Assembly: GCF_030758975.1 (NCBI RefSeq)
Contig: NZ_CP132359.1
Location: 3,075,366 to 3,139,365 of the forward strand
DNA: 64,000 nt
From: Bosea beijingensis
Lineage (GTDB): Bacteria > Pseudomonadota > Alphaproteobacteria > Rhizobiales > Beijerinckiaceae
Direction of reading: 5' to 3'
The notes beneath the pieces are model-generated. The model saw nothing but the letters and a program-made list of their open reading frames with translations. It searched no databases and was not told the DNA's origin. Positions 50,867 through 60,335 of the stretch are shown in pieces. Within the stretch, counting starts at the first letter, position 1; each line of letters opens with the position of its first letter. A program made the translations under genes and the position numbers.

Positions 50867-52351
50867 CTACTCGGCGACGACTTTGTAACGCTGGCCGGGC
50901 GTCAGCGAGGCGTTGCGGTCGAGCCCGTTGAGGAGCTGGAAGAGCTCGCCCGGCCGATCCTGCTCGGGCATGCGCTCGGCCATGCTGGCGACGCTGTCAC
51001 CGGCTTCGGCTGCGACCAGCCGGATCTGCATGGGCCGGACGGCCTGCGCCTCGGCCGGCGTCATCACCCGGAAGCTGTCAGTGACGCTGCGCATCTGCCG
51101 CTCCGGGTCGCTGCCGCCGCGCGCGGCCAGGATGAAGCGGTAGACCCGCTCGCCGATCTGCACGGCGGCAAGTCTGAAGGTCCAGTCGGTGCCGCGGCCA
51201 TTGGCGCGGACGGCAGGCTGGCCGGCGATCTCGCTCTTCTCGATGCCGGTGGTCTCGACACCTTCGATCCAGCCGGCGGAGACATAGGATTCCAGCGTCT
51301 GGCCGCTCTTCAGCGTGACGGAATCGAAGCGCAGGGCCTGCGTGCCATTGGCGCTGACGCCGATGACCATGTCCTGCGCGGCTTCCAGGCTGAAGCCGTC
51401 CGGCGCGCTGAAGCCGATGCGCAGCGCGCTGTTGATGTATCGACGGCCCCGGACGACGCCGTCGCGCGGGTCGTCGCCATAGGCCAGGCCCTCGATCGCA
51501 TTGAGCCAGCGATTGGCATCGCGCTCGCCGATGCCGGGCGCGCCGATCTGGCGGGCGGCGGCGGTGACGGCGGCGATGCGCTCCGGCGTCTGCGGATGGC
51601 TGGAGAGGATGTCGAGCCGCTTGTCGTCGGCGCTCTGGTTCTGGCCGCTGTTGCGGAAGGCGGTGTTGCGGCCGAGCGTGGCAAGGAAGCGGCTGGCTCC
51701 ATAGGGATCGTAGCCGGCGCGCGAGATGTTGCGGACGCTGATCTGGTCGGCGGTGAGTTCCTGCTGGCGCGAAAACTTGGCGAGCGAGAGCTTCGAGCCG
51801 GCGCTCACGGCCGCGCCGCGGGTCGGGTCTTTCAACACCTGCGAGACGACCTGGCTGACCAGCGCGGATTCCGCTTCCTTCTCGGCGCGCTCGACGGCGT
51901 GCTGCGCCGTGACATGGGCGATCTCATGCGCCAGCACGGACGCGATTTCCGAGGTATCGTTGGCCAAGGCGAGCAGGCCGCGCGTGACATAGAGCCGGCC
52001 ATTGGGCAGCGCGAAGGCGTTGACCAACGGCGAGTTCAGGATGGTGATCTCGTAATGGCCGATCTGGCCTTCACCGGCCTTGGCGAGGCGCTGCACGACC
52101 TCGTCGAGGGCGGCGCGGGCCCGCGCCGCACGGTACTCGCCGCCGAAGGCTGCGAGCAGGCGCTGGTGTTCCTGGTCGGAGGCGCGCTGGACCGTGCTGA
52201 TGCGCGGCGCGATCTCGTTCTCGGAGGTGGAGCTTGCCGGCAGGATCGGACTTTGATCGCCGAGGCAGCCGACGAGCAGCAAACCCGGCAGCGCGATGGC
52301 TGCCAGCCGCTTCGAAAGTCGCGAAAGCGATGCTCGCGGGAGCTGCTGCAT
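50867..52351 (-). CDS. M48-family metalloprotease lipoprotein with LysM-like domain
   Basis: A 494-residue protein, a BepA-like envelope protease. The signal peptide with lipobox is AIALPGLLLVGC. The zinc motif is HEIAHVTAQH (HExxH), with a further Glu in the ELTADQISV block. The protease domain ends near residue 280. A C-terminal region with SVASMAERM and LNGLDRN resembles LysM. Such proteases control assembly of outer-membrane proteins. It starts 4 bases after the next gene upstream (52356), so the two form an operon. Confidence 0.94.
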   Translation of the reverse strand: MQQLPRASLSRLSKRLAAIALPGLLLVGCLGDQSPILPASSTSENEIAPRISTVQRASDQEHQRLLAAFGGEYRAARARAALDEVVQRLAKAGEGQIGHYEITILNSPLVNAFALPNGRLYVTRGLLALANDTSEIASVLAHEIAHVTAQHAVERAEKEAESALVSQVVSQVLKDPTRGAAVSAGSKLSLAKFSRQQELTADQISVRNISRAGYDPYGASRFLATLGRNTAFRNSGQNQSADDKRLDILSSHPQTPERIAAVTAAARQIGAPGIGERDANRWLNAIEGLAYGDDPRDGVVRGRRYINSALRIGFSAPDGFSLEAAQDMVIGVSANGTQALRFDSVTLKSGQTLESYVSAGWIEGVETTGIEKSEIAGQPAVRANGRGTDWTFRLAAVQIGERVYRFILAARGGSDPERQMRSVTDSFRVMTPAEAQAVRPMQIRLVAAEAGDSVASMAERMPEQDRPGELFQLLNGLDRNASLTPGQRYKVVAE

Positions 52352-52355
52352 ATCC

Positions 52356-53132
52356 TCAGTCGATCAGTTCCAGCGCGGTCCGGGATGAAACCTCCAGCAG
52401 GAGGCCATCGCGCCCGGACAGGACACCATAGGCGCGCAGCCGTTTACCGCCGAGATGGCTCGCGGTCCAGCCGGCACTCTTGAGTTCGCGCCAGAGGCTG
52501 CGCGACAGGGCGATCGAGGCAGCCTCCTTGGGGCGGCGGGAGAAATTCAGATAGGTCCGCTGGGAGCGCTCGCCGACCGAGGCGATCCGGCCTTCCAGCA
52601 TGACGTATCGCCCCTCCTGCGCCTTTACCGCGGCGAGATCATGGCCATCGACCGCCGCCTGGGGCGAAACTTGCGGGCGAGATGTTACCGTTTTCTGAAC
52701 GGGCTCGTTCTGCGGCGTCTCGCATGTGGATGCGCCGGATTCAGGCATGGGCAGGGCGGCTCCCTGCCGCAGCAACAATTGCGCGAGATCCTGCGTAGCT
52801 ACGGCCGGTGATGCGGGCGGGACCAGCAGGCGCGCGGGCAGGCGGCCCCAGCGGTCGGGTTCTCCGGCGATGACGAGGCCGAGCGGGCGGCCGAGGAAGC
52901 CGCGCAGCGCTGCGTCGAAGCGGGAGACCTCCTCGGCGCTCTGGCGCGGCGCGAGGCCGACGAGCCGCAAGCGGCGGCCATCGCCCAGAACCGGGTCGCC
53001 GGCAGGATCGAGCCCGGAAAGCTGCACCGTCGTGGAGGTTTCCGAATCGGGCGCGCAGCCGGACGCGGCCCATGCCGGCGCGATCGGCAGGGCGGCGCAT
53101 GTGACGATGGCAAGAATGGACTTCACCCGCAT
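52356..53132 (-). CDS. Exported nuclease-fold (SNase-like) protein, probably non-catalytic
   Basis: A 258-residue protein with a signal peptide (SILAIVTCAALPIAPAWA). The N-terminal half follows the pattern of staphylococcal-nuclease-like domains (GDGRRLRLVGLAPRQSAEE, DRWGRLPARLLV) but lacks the acidic and arginine catalytic set of a true thermonuclease. The C-terminal half is a beta-rich OB-like domain (EGRIASVGERSQRTYLNFS). Likely a periplasmic binding protein; coupled to the M48 protease gene downstream. Confidence 0.8.
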   Translation of the reverse strand: MRVKSILAIVTCAALPIAPAWAASGCAPDSETSTTVQLSGLDPAGDPVLGDGRRLRLVGLAPRQSAEEVSRFDAALRGFLGRPLGLVIAGEPDRWGRLPARLLVPPASPAVATQDLAQLLLRQGAALPMPESGASTCETPQNEPVQKTVTSRPQVSPQAAVDGHDLAAVKAQEGRYVMLEGRIASVGERSQRTYLNFSRRPKEAASIALSRSLWRELKSAGWTASHLGGKRLRAYGVLSGRDGLLLEVSSRTALELID

Positions 53133-53160
53133 CGCGATTATGCTACACGGAGTTTCGTGC

Positions 53161-53237
<77 letters not shown>

Positions 53238-53302
53238 TTCTAAGCAACGGATAGCGGCCAACATCCGCGATACTGCTGGCAGCGCTGCCGCGATGGCACC
53301 GC

Positions 53303-54448
53303 TCAGGACCGGCGCGACAGGGTGCCGACGACGATCACGACGGTTGCCATCATGCAACTGACGACGATCAGCGACGTCGAGAGCGAAAGCGCCGTCATCA
53401 CCCCGCTCACCACGATCACGCCGACCGCATTCGCCGTCCGCAGCAAGGCGAAGACTTCCGCACGTCTCTTCGGTGGTGCGAGCGTGTCGAGGACGAGGGA
53501 ATAATAGGTGCCGAGCGGCGCGAGGACCGCACCGATCAGGACGGCGCCGATGACGGTCACGATCATCGAAATCTGAAGCGCCGCCAGGATTGCTCCCGAC
53601 GTCATGATCGCCAACTGGATCAGGACGGCCCGACGGCTCGCCATGCGGTTCCGGATGCTGACCCAGATGCCACCCGCAACCGAAGCGACACAGAGCGGGA
53701 CGGTGAACAGGATGGCCAATGTCGGCGCGTAGCCGAAATGCAGGGCCAGCGCGACGGCGCCGATCTCCAACGCGGCCACCGTCGCTCCGCCTGCCGCCGC
53801 GCACATGAGCCAAAGCAGGATCGGTGGGCTGATGATCGACGCGTCCGGAGCATGCACGTCGTCGGGAGAGGCTCCGGGCCGTACGGTCGGAAGCAAGAGT
53901 GCGGGGATCACCCCGAGAACCGCGATGGCCAGCACCGCGAAGACGGGCGAGATGGTGCCCAGCCCGGAGGCCGCCACGGGCGCCAGGACGAATGTGGTCT
54001 CGTTGAGCGTCGCCGCGATCCCGAGCGCGCGGGGAAGCTTCGACGCCGGTGCGAGCTCGTTGAGGATCGTCCGCAGATATCCGGCGGCCGCGCCATTCAC
54101 CAGTCCCGCCAGTGCCGACGCCGCAACCAGCCAGATGACGGGGGCTGCATAATGCGCGAGCAGGGCGAGCGTCCCGAGCGCGATCGCCCTGAAGACCACC
54201 AGCAGCCGCAGGAACGTCGTGGGCGGGAAGCCTCGGCCCGAGCGCGTGATCGGGATGGCGCCGATCACCTGAGCGAGCGTCATCGACAGGATCATGGCCG
54301 CGCCGGAGCTGGTGTCGCCGGTGAGCGCCAGAGCGACCAGCGCGAAGGCGACCGGTCCCGCCGCCTGCGGAACCGTCATGGTCGCAGAGGAGATGAACCA
54401 CCGGATCAGCGGCGCTGCGTTGATCGTGCTGGTCGAGGATGTCGTCAT
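53303..54448 (-). CDS. Major facilitator superfamily transporter
   Basis: A 381-residue inner-membrane protein with about 12 hydrophobic segments, including FALVALALTGD, VIWLVAASALAGLVNG, ILLWLMCAAAGGATVAAL and SLIVVSCMMATVVIVVGTL. A short cytoplasmic loop lies in the middle (PTVRPGASPDDVHAPDAS). The probable start is ATG 54448, which opens at TTSSTSTINAAPL just before the first helix; an ATG at 54490 is an alternative. Probably a drug or solute exporter of the sugar-efflux type; substrate unknown. It follows tRNA-Arg on the opposite strand. Confidence 0.9.
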   Translation of the reverse strand: MTTSSTSTINAAPLIRWFISSATMTVPQAAGPVAFALVALALTGDTSSGAAMILSMTLAQVIGAIPITRSGRGFPPTTFLRLLVVFRAIALGTLALLAHYAAPVIWLVAASALAGLVNGAAAGYLRTILNELAPASKLPRALGIAATLNETTFVLAPVAASGLGTISPVFAVLAIAVLGVIPALLLPTVRPGASPDDVHAPDASIISPPILLWLMCAAAGGATVAALEIGAVALALHFGYAPTLAILFTVPLCVASVAGGIWVSIRNRMASRRAVLIQLAIMTSGAILAALQISMIVTVIGAVLIGAVLAPLGTYYSLVLDTLAPPKRRAEVFALLRTANAVGVIVVSGVMTALSLSTSLIVVSCMMATVVIVVGTLSRRS

Positions 54449-54700
54449 CAGCCGGCCCGAAGGAAAAAGGGCCGGGCCGTTCCCGGACATTCTGTATCCC
54501 GTGACGGGATCGAGGACGTTACCTCGTGACAAGCGCTTTAGCGTTCGCGTGCGCGACTGGCAAGCTGACGGTCTGAAGCGATAGCAGCGGCTTTCCCGGT
54601 CAATCCCCGAACTCCTTGCTGCTGCGGAAGAAGCGTGGCCGCCGCGTCAGCCTCCTGAAATCGGTGGCCAGCGGCGCGGTCGATGTTCTAAGCACGGGGC

Positions 54701-55288
54701 ATGGAGACCGTCTCGCCGCACGAACTCTTCACCCATATCCGCATCGTGCTCGGCATGGTCATCGGCCTGGGCATCACGCGGATGCTGGCCGGTCTCGCCG
54801 GCTTCATCCAGCATCCCGGCCGCCACCGCGTCTCGCTGCTCCACATGCTCTGGGTCGGTTCGATCCTGCTCGAGCTCGTGCTGTTCTGGTGGTGGGAGTT
54901 CGGACTGTCGCGAATCCCGGCCTGGAGCTTCGGCGTCTATCTCTTCCTGATCGGCTACGCCGTCGTGCTCTATCTGATCTCGGCGCTGCTCTTCCCGGAC
55001 AACATCGCCGAATATGCCGGCTATGAGGATTTCTTCATCCGGCGCCGGCGCTGGTTCTTCGGTCTGCTGGCGGCCGCCTTCCTGCTCGACGTGGTCGATA
55101 CCCTGATCAAGGGCACCGAGCACTGGACCCAGCTCAGCGGCGACTATCTCGTGCAGGTGCCGATCGGGCTGGCTTTGTGTCTCGTGGCTTATCTCTCGGC
55201 GCGGCGCAGCGTGCATATCGCGCTCGCCAGCGTGCATATCCTCTACCAGTGCTACTGGATCGTGCGGGTGGTCTACACGATGGGCTGA
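54701..55288 (+). CDS. Membrane protein of unknown function
   Basis: A 195-residue protein with about six hydrophobic segments (IRIVLGMVIGLGITRML, LLHMLWVGSILLELVLFWWW, GVYLFLIGYAVVLYLISALL, FFGLLAAAFLLDVVDTLI, VPIGLALCLVAYLSA and a last one). The pattern recurs in alphaproteobacteria as an uncharacterised integral membrane family. No charged active-site cluster is visible. Convergent with rppH. Confidence 0.8.
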   Translation: METVSPHELFTHIRIVLGMVIGLGITRMLAGLAGFIQHPGRHRVSLLHMLWVGSILLELVLFWWWEFGLSRIPAWSFGVYLFLIGYAVVLYLISALLFPDNIAEYAGYEDFFIRRRRWFFGLLAAAFLLDVVDTLIKGTEHWTQLSGDYLVQVPIGLALCLVAYLSARRSVHIALASVHILYQCYWIVRVVYTMG

Positions 55289-55295
55289 CGCAGGC

Positions 55296-55820
55296 TCAGC
55301 CCTTCCTGACGGCTCCGCTCGCGAACGGGGCGAAATGCCGGACGACCTGCCGGTAGACGCCCTGCTTGAAAGGGATGATCAGTTCCGGCGTCTCGTCGAG
55401 CCTGGCCCAGCGCCAGGCGTCGAACTCGGCCTTGTGGCCACCGGTGGGTGTCAGAATGTTGATCTCGTCATCCGAGCCGGTGAGGCGGAAGGCGAACCAT
55501 TTCTGCGCCTGGCCGCGCCAGCGGCCCTTCCAGGCTTCCTTGCCGATATCGACGGGCAGGTCGTAGGAGAGCCAGCCCGGCGCCTCGCCGAGGAGCTCGA
55601 CCGAGGTGACGTTGGTTTCCTCGGCGAGCTCGCGGCGAGCGGCTTCCAGCGGTGTCTCGCCCTCGTCGATGCCGCCTTGCGGCATCTGCCATGCATGACC
55701 CGGCGCGACATGCTCGCGCTTGGTCTTGTCGGCGCGACGGCCGACGAAGACGAGGCCCTCCGTGTTGAACAGGGCCAAGCCCACGCAGGGGCGATAGCCT
55801 TCGGGGGCCGTGTCGGTCAT
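55296..55820 (-). CDS. rppH: RNA pyrophosphohydrolase (Nudix)
   Basis: A 174-residue enzyme that removes pyrophosphate from 5'-triphosphate RNA and so starts decay. The Nudix box is complete in GGIDEGETPLEAARRELAEE with TNV. The rest (HAWQMPQGG, GKEAWKGRWRGQAQKWFAF, FKQGVYRQVV) is RppH-specific. Its ATG overlaps the stop of the deacetylase-like gene as ATGA; the upstream extension of the frame only shadows that gene. Confidence 0.95.
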   Translation of the reverse strand: MTDTAPEGYRPCVGLALFNTEGLVFVGRRADKTKREHVAPGHAWQMPQGGIDEGETPLEAARRELAEETNVTSVELLGEAPGWLSYDLPVDIGKEAWKGRWRGQAQKWFAFRLTGSDDEINILTPTGGHKAEFDAWRWARLDETPELIIPFKQGVYRQVVRHFAPFASGAVRKG

Positions 55821-57043
55821 TGCAGCGATCCGGTGGACTTGATCGATCCGGTGCTCTTGGGCGAGCGGAAGCCGCGGGCGGCGCTCACGGGAACGATCGC
55901 GATCTTCTTGGCTTCGAGCGACTGCGCCCAGCGGTTGATCCGCTCGATCGAGACGGGCAGGGCGCTGGCGGCGGCGACGACGATGCCCTGTTCGCGGGCG
56001 AGGTTTTCGAGCGCGGCCAGCTCCTTGTCGATCGCGTCGGCGCGGGTCACGCCGTCGATGATACGGTCGATCTTCAGAGAGGGGATGCGAGCGCGGTCGG
56101 CCGAGCCGGCGAGCAGGCTGCGTGCCGAGGAGCCGTCGTCGACGACCATCAGGCCGCGGCCGGCAAGCTCGCGCAGAACAGGCGAGAGGGCGCTTTCGTC
56201 CGCGGTGAAGCGGCCGCCGAGGAAATTGACGATGCCGACATAGCCGGTGAAGCGGCCGAGCGCCCAATGCAGCTTGTCGATATTGTCCGGTGCCTTCGGG
56301 CCGGTCAGCAGCGTGTGCGGACCGGGATCGTTGTCGGGATAGTCGAAGGGCTCCATCGGCAATTGCAGGAAGACCTCGTGGCCTTCGCTGCGGGCGCGCT
56401 GGACGGTGCGTTCGAGCTCCGTGCCGTAGGGTGCGAAGGCGAGCGAGACAGGCGCAGGCAGCTTCGCGATGGCATCGGCCGTGCCGCTCTGGCTGATGCC
56501 GAGGCCGCCGACGAGCAGCGCGATCCGGCCCGCCGGTTTCGCCATGGGCTCGGTGCCGAGCGGGCGGGCATAGATCTTGGCAGGGGTCGCGCCGTCGGGT
56601 CCCGTTTTCGGCAGCAGGCCGTAGCGCGAGCGCTCGACCAGCCGATTGTCGGGCGCCGTTGCGAGCGTGATCGTGCCGGCGGCGTCGGGAATGGTGATGA
56701 CGATGGCCTCGGGCGCCTCTTCACCGGCACGCACCACGGTCACCCCCGCGCTGTTCTCGAGCTGGGCGGCGCTGGCCGTCCCGCGTGGCGCGGCAGCGGC
56801 CGGATCGACCGGAGCAGGAATCGAAGCGACGGGGGCAGCGCGTTTTTCGATCGCGGCCACGACCATCGGCTCGCCGCCATCGGGGTCGCGTCGCAGTGCG
56901 ACCGTCAGCACGAGCCCGATAACAGCCACGCCGACACAGCCGGCTGCCGCCGTCGCGAGCCAGCGTCCCCAGGGCCTGCCAGAGGCCGCCGGGCGATCCT
57001 TGCCGAGCGGTCGATTGAGCTCCGTCAGCGGCGTATCGGCCGT
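55817..57043 (-). CDS. Divergent polysaccharide deacetylase family protein
   Basis: A YibQ-like periplasmic deacetylase-fold protein. After a transmembrane helix (VGVAVIGLVLTVAL) and a Pro/Ala-rich linker comes the NodB-like barrel: GRIALLVGGLGISQSGTADA, then VFLQLPMEPFDYPDNDPGPH and SLKIDRIID. The first usable start is GTG 56929, but that would begin inside the membrane helix. Upstream, in frame, the sequence TPLTELNRPLGKDRPA is the normal cytoplasmic N-terminus of the family, and no ATG, GTG or TTG precedes it before a stop. ACG 57043, with GAGG about 10 bases before it, is proposed. It sits in a run with ctpA and envC, as usual. Confidence 0.85.
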   Translation of the reverse strand, partial: TADTPLTELNRPLGKDRPAASGRPWGRWLATAAAGCVGVAVIGLVLTVALRRDPDGGEPMVVAAIEKRAAPVASIPAPVDPAAAAPRGTASAAQLENSAGVTVVRAGEEAPEAIVITIPDAAGTITLATAPDNRLVERSRYGLLPKTGPDGATPAKIYARPLGTEPMAKPAGRIALLVGGLGISQSGTADAIAKLPAPVSLAFAPYGTELERTVQRARSEGHEVFLQLPMEPFDYPDNDPGPHTLLTGPKAPDNIDKLHWALGRFTGYVGIVNFLGGRFTADESALSPVLRELAGRGLMVVDDGSSARSLLAGSADRARIPSLKIDRIIDGVTRADAIDKELAALENLAREQGIVVAAASALPVSIERINRWAQSLEAKKIAIVPVSAARGFRSPKSTGSIKSTGSLQ

Positions 57044-57136
57044 GAGAGGCCGTCCTCGAGGTTGCGACGCGGACCCGAATCACCAGCCCGCGCGCTAGTC
57101 TTGGCGCCTAAGAAGCCCGGCGTCGAGCCCGCAGGC

Positions 57137-58504
57137 TCAGTTCGGCTGCTTGGGCGCCTCGGGCGTGGCGGGAGCGGCAGGCTTCTCGGCCGGCTTTTCC
57201 GTGACGGCTGCGGCACCCGTCTTGACGCCGCGGAGCTGGTTCAGCGCGGCGATGAGCTGGGTGTCCTTGGTCGCATCGGCGGGAACATAGGAGCTGGAGC
57301 CGGACTGCTCCTCGCCCTCGCCGGCCTTGAGATGGCCTTTGAGCGCGGCTTCGCCCTTGTTCTCGACGAGCTTGTCCTTGATCTCCTGCGGAATCTCCTG
57401 CTGGACCTCGATATCCGGCGTGATGCCCTTGGCCTGGATCGAGTTGCCCGACGGGGTGTAGTAGCGCGCGGTGGTCAGGCGCAGGCCGCCATTCGAGCCG
57501 AGCGGGATCACGGTCTGGACCGAGCCCTTGCCGAAGGAGCGCGTGCCCATCACGGTCGCGCGCTTGTGGTCCTGCAGGGCGCCGGCGACGATCTCGGCCG
57601 CGGAGGCGGACGAGCCGTTGATCAGCACCACGACCGGCTTGCCCTTGGTCAGGTCGCCCGACTTGGCGTTGAAGACCTGGGTCTCCTCGGCATTGCGGCC
57701 GCGCGTCGAAACGATCTTGCCGCGATCGAGGAAGGCATCGGAAACCAGGACCGACTGGTCGAGGCGGCCGCCGCGGTTGTTGCGGAGGTCGATGACGAAG
57801 CCCTTGAGCTTGTCCGCGCCGATCTCGCTCGTAATCTTCTCGATCGCCTTGCGCAGGCCGTCATAGGTCTGCTCGGAGAAGGTGCCGATGCGGATATAGC
57901 CGATATCGCTCTCGACTCGTTCCTCGACGGCGGGGACGACGATGGTCGAGCGGGTCAGGGTGAATTCAAGCGGCTCGGTCTTGCCGGGGCGGTCGATCTT
58001 CAGCGTGACCTGGGTGTTGATCAGGCCGCGCATCTTCTCGACGGCCTGGGTCAGGGACAGACCCTTCACCTCGGCGCCGTCGATCTGGCGGATGATGTCG
58101 TTGGCGAGGATGCCGGCCTTGGAGGCGGGCGTGTCGCGGATCGGCTTGGCGACCTTGAGCACGCCGTCCTCCATCGTCACCTCGATGCCGAGGCCGCCGA
58201 ACTGGCCGCGCATGTCGGTGTCCATGTCGCGGAAGGACTTGGAGTCGAGATAGGAGGAATGCGGGTCGAGCGAGGAGACCATGCCGTTGATGGCAGCCTC
58301 GATCAGCTTCTGCTCGTCGGGCTTGTCGACATAGTCGGTTCGGATCTTCTCGAAGATGTCGCCGAACAGGTTCAGGCTGCGATAGACCTCCGCCGAGGCG
58401 GCGACGGCGCTGGTCGACGAGAGCAGCCGGGTCTGGGTGGCCAGTCCGGTCAGGCCCGCGCCCATGATGGCGCCGGCGAGAACGAGGGAAACCTTGCGCA
58501 TCAT
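57137..58504 (-). CDS. ctpA: S41 carboxyl-terminal processing protease (CtpA)
   Basis: A 455-residue periplasmic serine protease. The signal anchor is SLVLAGAIMGAGLTGLAT. The PDZ domain (LGIEVTMEDGVLKVAKPIRD) at about 105-180 precedes the protease domain with the Ser in NGSSASAAEIVAGAL and the Lys in TRSFGKGSVQTV, a Ser/Lys dyad. The C-terminal tail is Ala/Pro-rich. It starts with ATGATG that overlaps the envC stop. In these bacteria it trims envelope proteins. Confidence 0.95.
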   Translation of the reverse strand: MMRKVSLVLAGAIMGAGLTGLATQTRLLSSTSAVAASAEVYRSLNLFGDIFEKIRTDYVDKPDEQKLIEAAINGMVSSLDPHSSYLDSKSFRDMDTDMRGQFGGLGIEVTMEDGVLKVAKPIRDTPASKAGILANDIIRQIDGAEVKGLSLTQAVEKMRGLINTQVTLKIDRPGKTEPLEFTLTRSTIVVPAVEERVESDIGYIRIGTFSEQTYDGLRKAIEKITSEIGADKLKGFVIDLRNNRGGRLDQSVLVSDAFLDRGKIVSTRGRNAEETQVFNAKSGDLTKGKPVVVLINGSSASAAEIVAGALQDHKRATVMGTRSFGKGSVQTVIPLGSNGGLRLTTARYYTPSGNSIQAKGITPDIEVQQEIPQEIKDKLVENKGEAALKGHLKAGEGEEQSGSSSYVPADATKDTQLIAALNQLRGVKTGAAAVTEKPAEKPAAPATPEAPKQPN

Positions 58505-59847
58505 CCGCGAACCTTTTCGCCTTGCGATTTCGTCCACCACGGCGTCGGATCGATCGAGACGCCGTCTTTCCTGAATTCGATATACAGAACCGGCTGCCCG
58601 GTTCCCACCCCTACCGTCGTCGCGGCAGCTTCCGACGTTTCGCCCATCGTCGCAACCGGTTCTCCGGCCAGCACGAACTGATTGAGCGCGACATCGATCC
58701 GCTGCATGCCGGCCAGCAAGATGTAGTACCCCCCGCCGGCGTTCAGGATCAAGAGTTGTCCGAACGAACGAAACGGCCCCGCATAAACCACCCAAGCGTC
58801 GGAAGGCGCCGAAACTAGGGCGTTGGCGCGGGTTTCCAACGAAATCCCGCGAATCGTGCCGCCGGCACCGTCCGGATCGCCGAAACCACGCAATCGTGAT
58901 CCGGCTACCGGCAGGGAAAGCAGGCCCTTGGCCTCGGCGAAGGCGATCTTGGGGGCGAGCCGCGCCGGGTCCTTGAAGGCCAGCGCCGTCATGCGCTCGC
59001 GCTGCTCGCGCGTTTCCTGCTCGATCGCCTGGCGGGCGGCATCGGCTGCCTTGTTGGCGACGGAGATCTCCTTCTCGATCTTTTCGACGAAATCCCGCAT
59101 CGAGCGGGCCTGGCCGGCGAGTTCCTTGCCGAGAGCGGCCTGCTGCTCGACATCCTTGGCGGCGCTGGCCTCGCGTTCGCGCCTTGCCTCGACCAGCGAA
59201 GCCAGGCGTTGGCGTTCGCCTGCTATCTGCTCCATCTCCGTGCCGATCTTGCCTTTTTCGGTGGCGATGCCGTCGCGCAGGCGGACGAGTTCGGCGAGGT
59301 CGGTGCCTAGAATCTCGACCTCCTGCCGGAGATCGGGCACGACCGCGCCGAGCAGCATCGAGGCGCGCACGGCTTCCAGGATATCCTCGGGGCGCACCAG
59401 CACGGCGGGCGGCGGCCGACGGCCGATGCGCTGCAGTGCGGCCAGCACCTCGGCGATCAGGTTGCGCCGGCCCTCGAGCGAGCGGCGAATCGCGGTTTCG
59501 CTGGATTGCAGCAGGCCGAGCCGGGTTTCCAGAGCACCCAGCCGCTCCTCGGCCGCCTGGGTGCGCGCGGCGGTGTCGAGCAGTGCCTTGTTCAGCGCGG
59601 CGCGGTCGGCCCGGATCGTCGCGATTTCCTTCTCCAGCGCGGCGCGGGCCTCGGTATTGCCGGCGAGGCGCTGCTCGATCGCCTTGAGCTCGCTCTCGCG
59701 CGCCTGTTTCTCTACGAGCTTCTGCATCGCCTCGCGTTGAAGCGCTTCCGGATCGGGCTGGGGCGTCTGGGCGAATGCGCCGGACGATGTCGCCAGCAGG
59801 GCGGCAAGGCACAGGCCGCGCAGTCCGGGGCGAATCAGCAAGCTCAT
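58501..59847 (-). CDS. envC: EnvC-type murein hydrolase activator (degenerate LytM)
   Basis: A 448-residue periplasmic protein: signal peptide (LCLAALLATSSGAFA), a long coiled coil (about 35-290, with KAIEQRLAGNTEARAALEKE, RQRLASLVEARRER), and a LytM/M23 domain. The LytM zinc ligands are lost (VLYIEFRKDG in place of HxH), as in EnvC activators that release amidases instead of cutting. Overlaps rlmH and ctpA by 4 bases each, so all are translated together. Confidence 0.93.
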   Translation of the reverse strand: MSLLIRPGLRGLCLAALLATSSGAFAQTPQPDPEALQREAMQKLVEKQARESELKAIEQRLAGNTEARAALEKEIATIRADRAALNKALLDTAARTQAAEERLGALETRLGLLQSSETAIRRSLEGRRNLIAEVLAALQRIGRRPPPAVLVRPEDILEAVRASMLLGAVVPDLRQEVEILGTDLAELVRLRDGIATEKGKIGTEMEQIAGERQRLASLVEARREREASAAKDVEQQAALGKELAGQARSMRDFVEKIEKEISVANKAADAARQAIEQETREQRERMTALAFKDPARLAPKIAFAEAKGLLSLPVAGSRLRGFGDPDGAGGTIRGISLETRANALVSAPSDAWVVYAGPFRSFGQLLILNAGGGYYILLAGMQRIDVALNQFVLAGEPVATMGETSEAAATTVGVGTGQPVLYIEFRKDGVSIDPTPWWTKSQGEKVRG

Positions 59848-60323
59848 ACGCGATGATAGGGGTGGCCGGAGATGATCGTCATCGCGCGATAGAGTTGTTC
59901 GAGTACGAGCGCCCGCACGATCTGGTGCGGGATGGTCAGGGCGCCGAAGGCGAGCGTGATGTCGGCCTTGTCGCGGATCTCCTCGCTCAATCCATCGGCG
60001 CCGCCGATGATCAGGCTGGCATGGCCGGTGCCGGAATCGCGGGCGGTTGCGAGGCGGGTGGCGAAGGCCTCGCTGCCGAGTGCGCGTCCGCGTTCGTCCA
60101 GCGCGATGATCAGGCCGGGCTGAGCCTTCGCGAGGATGGCCTGAGCCTCCTCGCGCTTGCGCTCCTCCGGGCGCCGGCCCCGACCCTCGGCGATTTCGAG
60201 GATGTCGGGACCGCTGAAGCCGATGCCGCGGCCGAGCGCGACGCCACGCTCACGATAGCGCTCGCAGAGGTCGCGTTCCGGCCCGTCCTTGAGCCGGCCG
60301 ACGGCGATGACCGCGAGCCGCAT
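59844..60323 (-). CDS. rlmH: 23S rRNA pseudouridine-1915 N3-methyltransferase
   Basis: A 159-residue SPOUT-class enzyme. The trefoil-knot SAM site is SLIIGGADGLS, and the C-terminal LEQLYRAMTIISGHPYHR is the family end. Methylates pseudouridine in helix 69 of the large subunit. Overlaps envC by 4 bases. Confidence 0.96.
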   Translation of the reverse strand: MRLAVIAVGRLKDGPERDLCERYRERGVALGRGIGFSGPDILEIAEGRGRRPEERKREEAQAILAKAQPGLIIALDERGRALGSEAFATRLATARDSGTGHASLIIGGADGLSEEIRDKADITLAFGALTIPHQIVRALVLEQLYRAMTIISGHPYHRV

Positions 60324-60335
60324 GCGAAGCGAACG

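Noticed and set aside
55820..58681. 953-codon plus-strand open frame
   Set aside because: It lies opposite three well-recognised genes (deacetylase, ctpA, envC) and has low-complexity Gly/Ala/Arg content; an antisense shadow.
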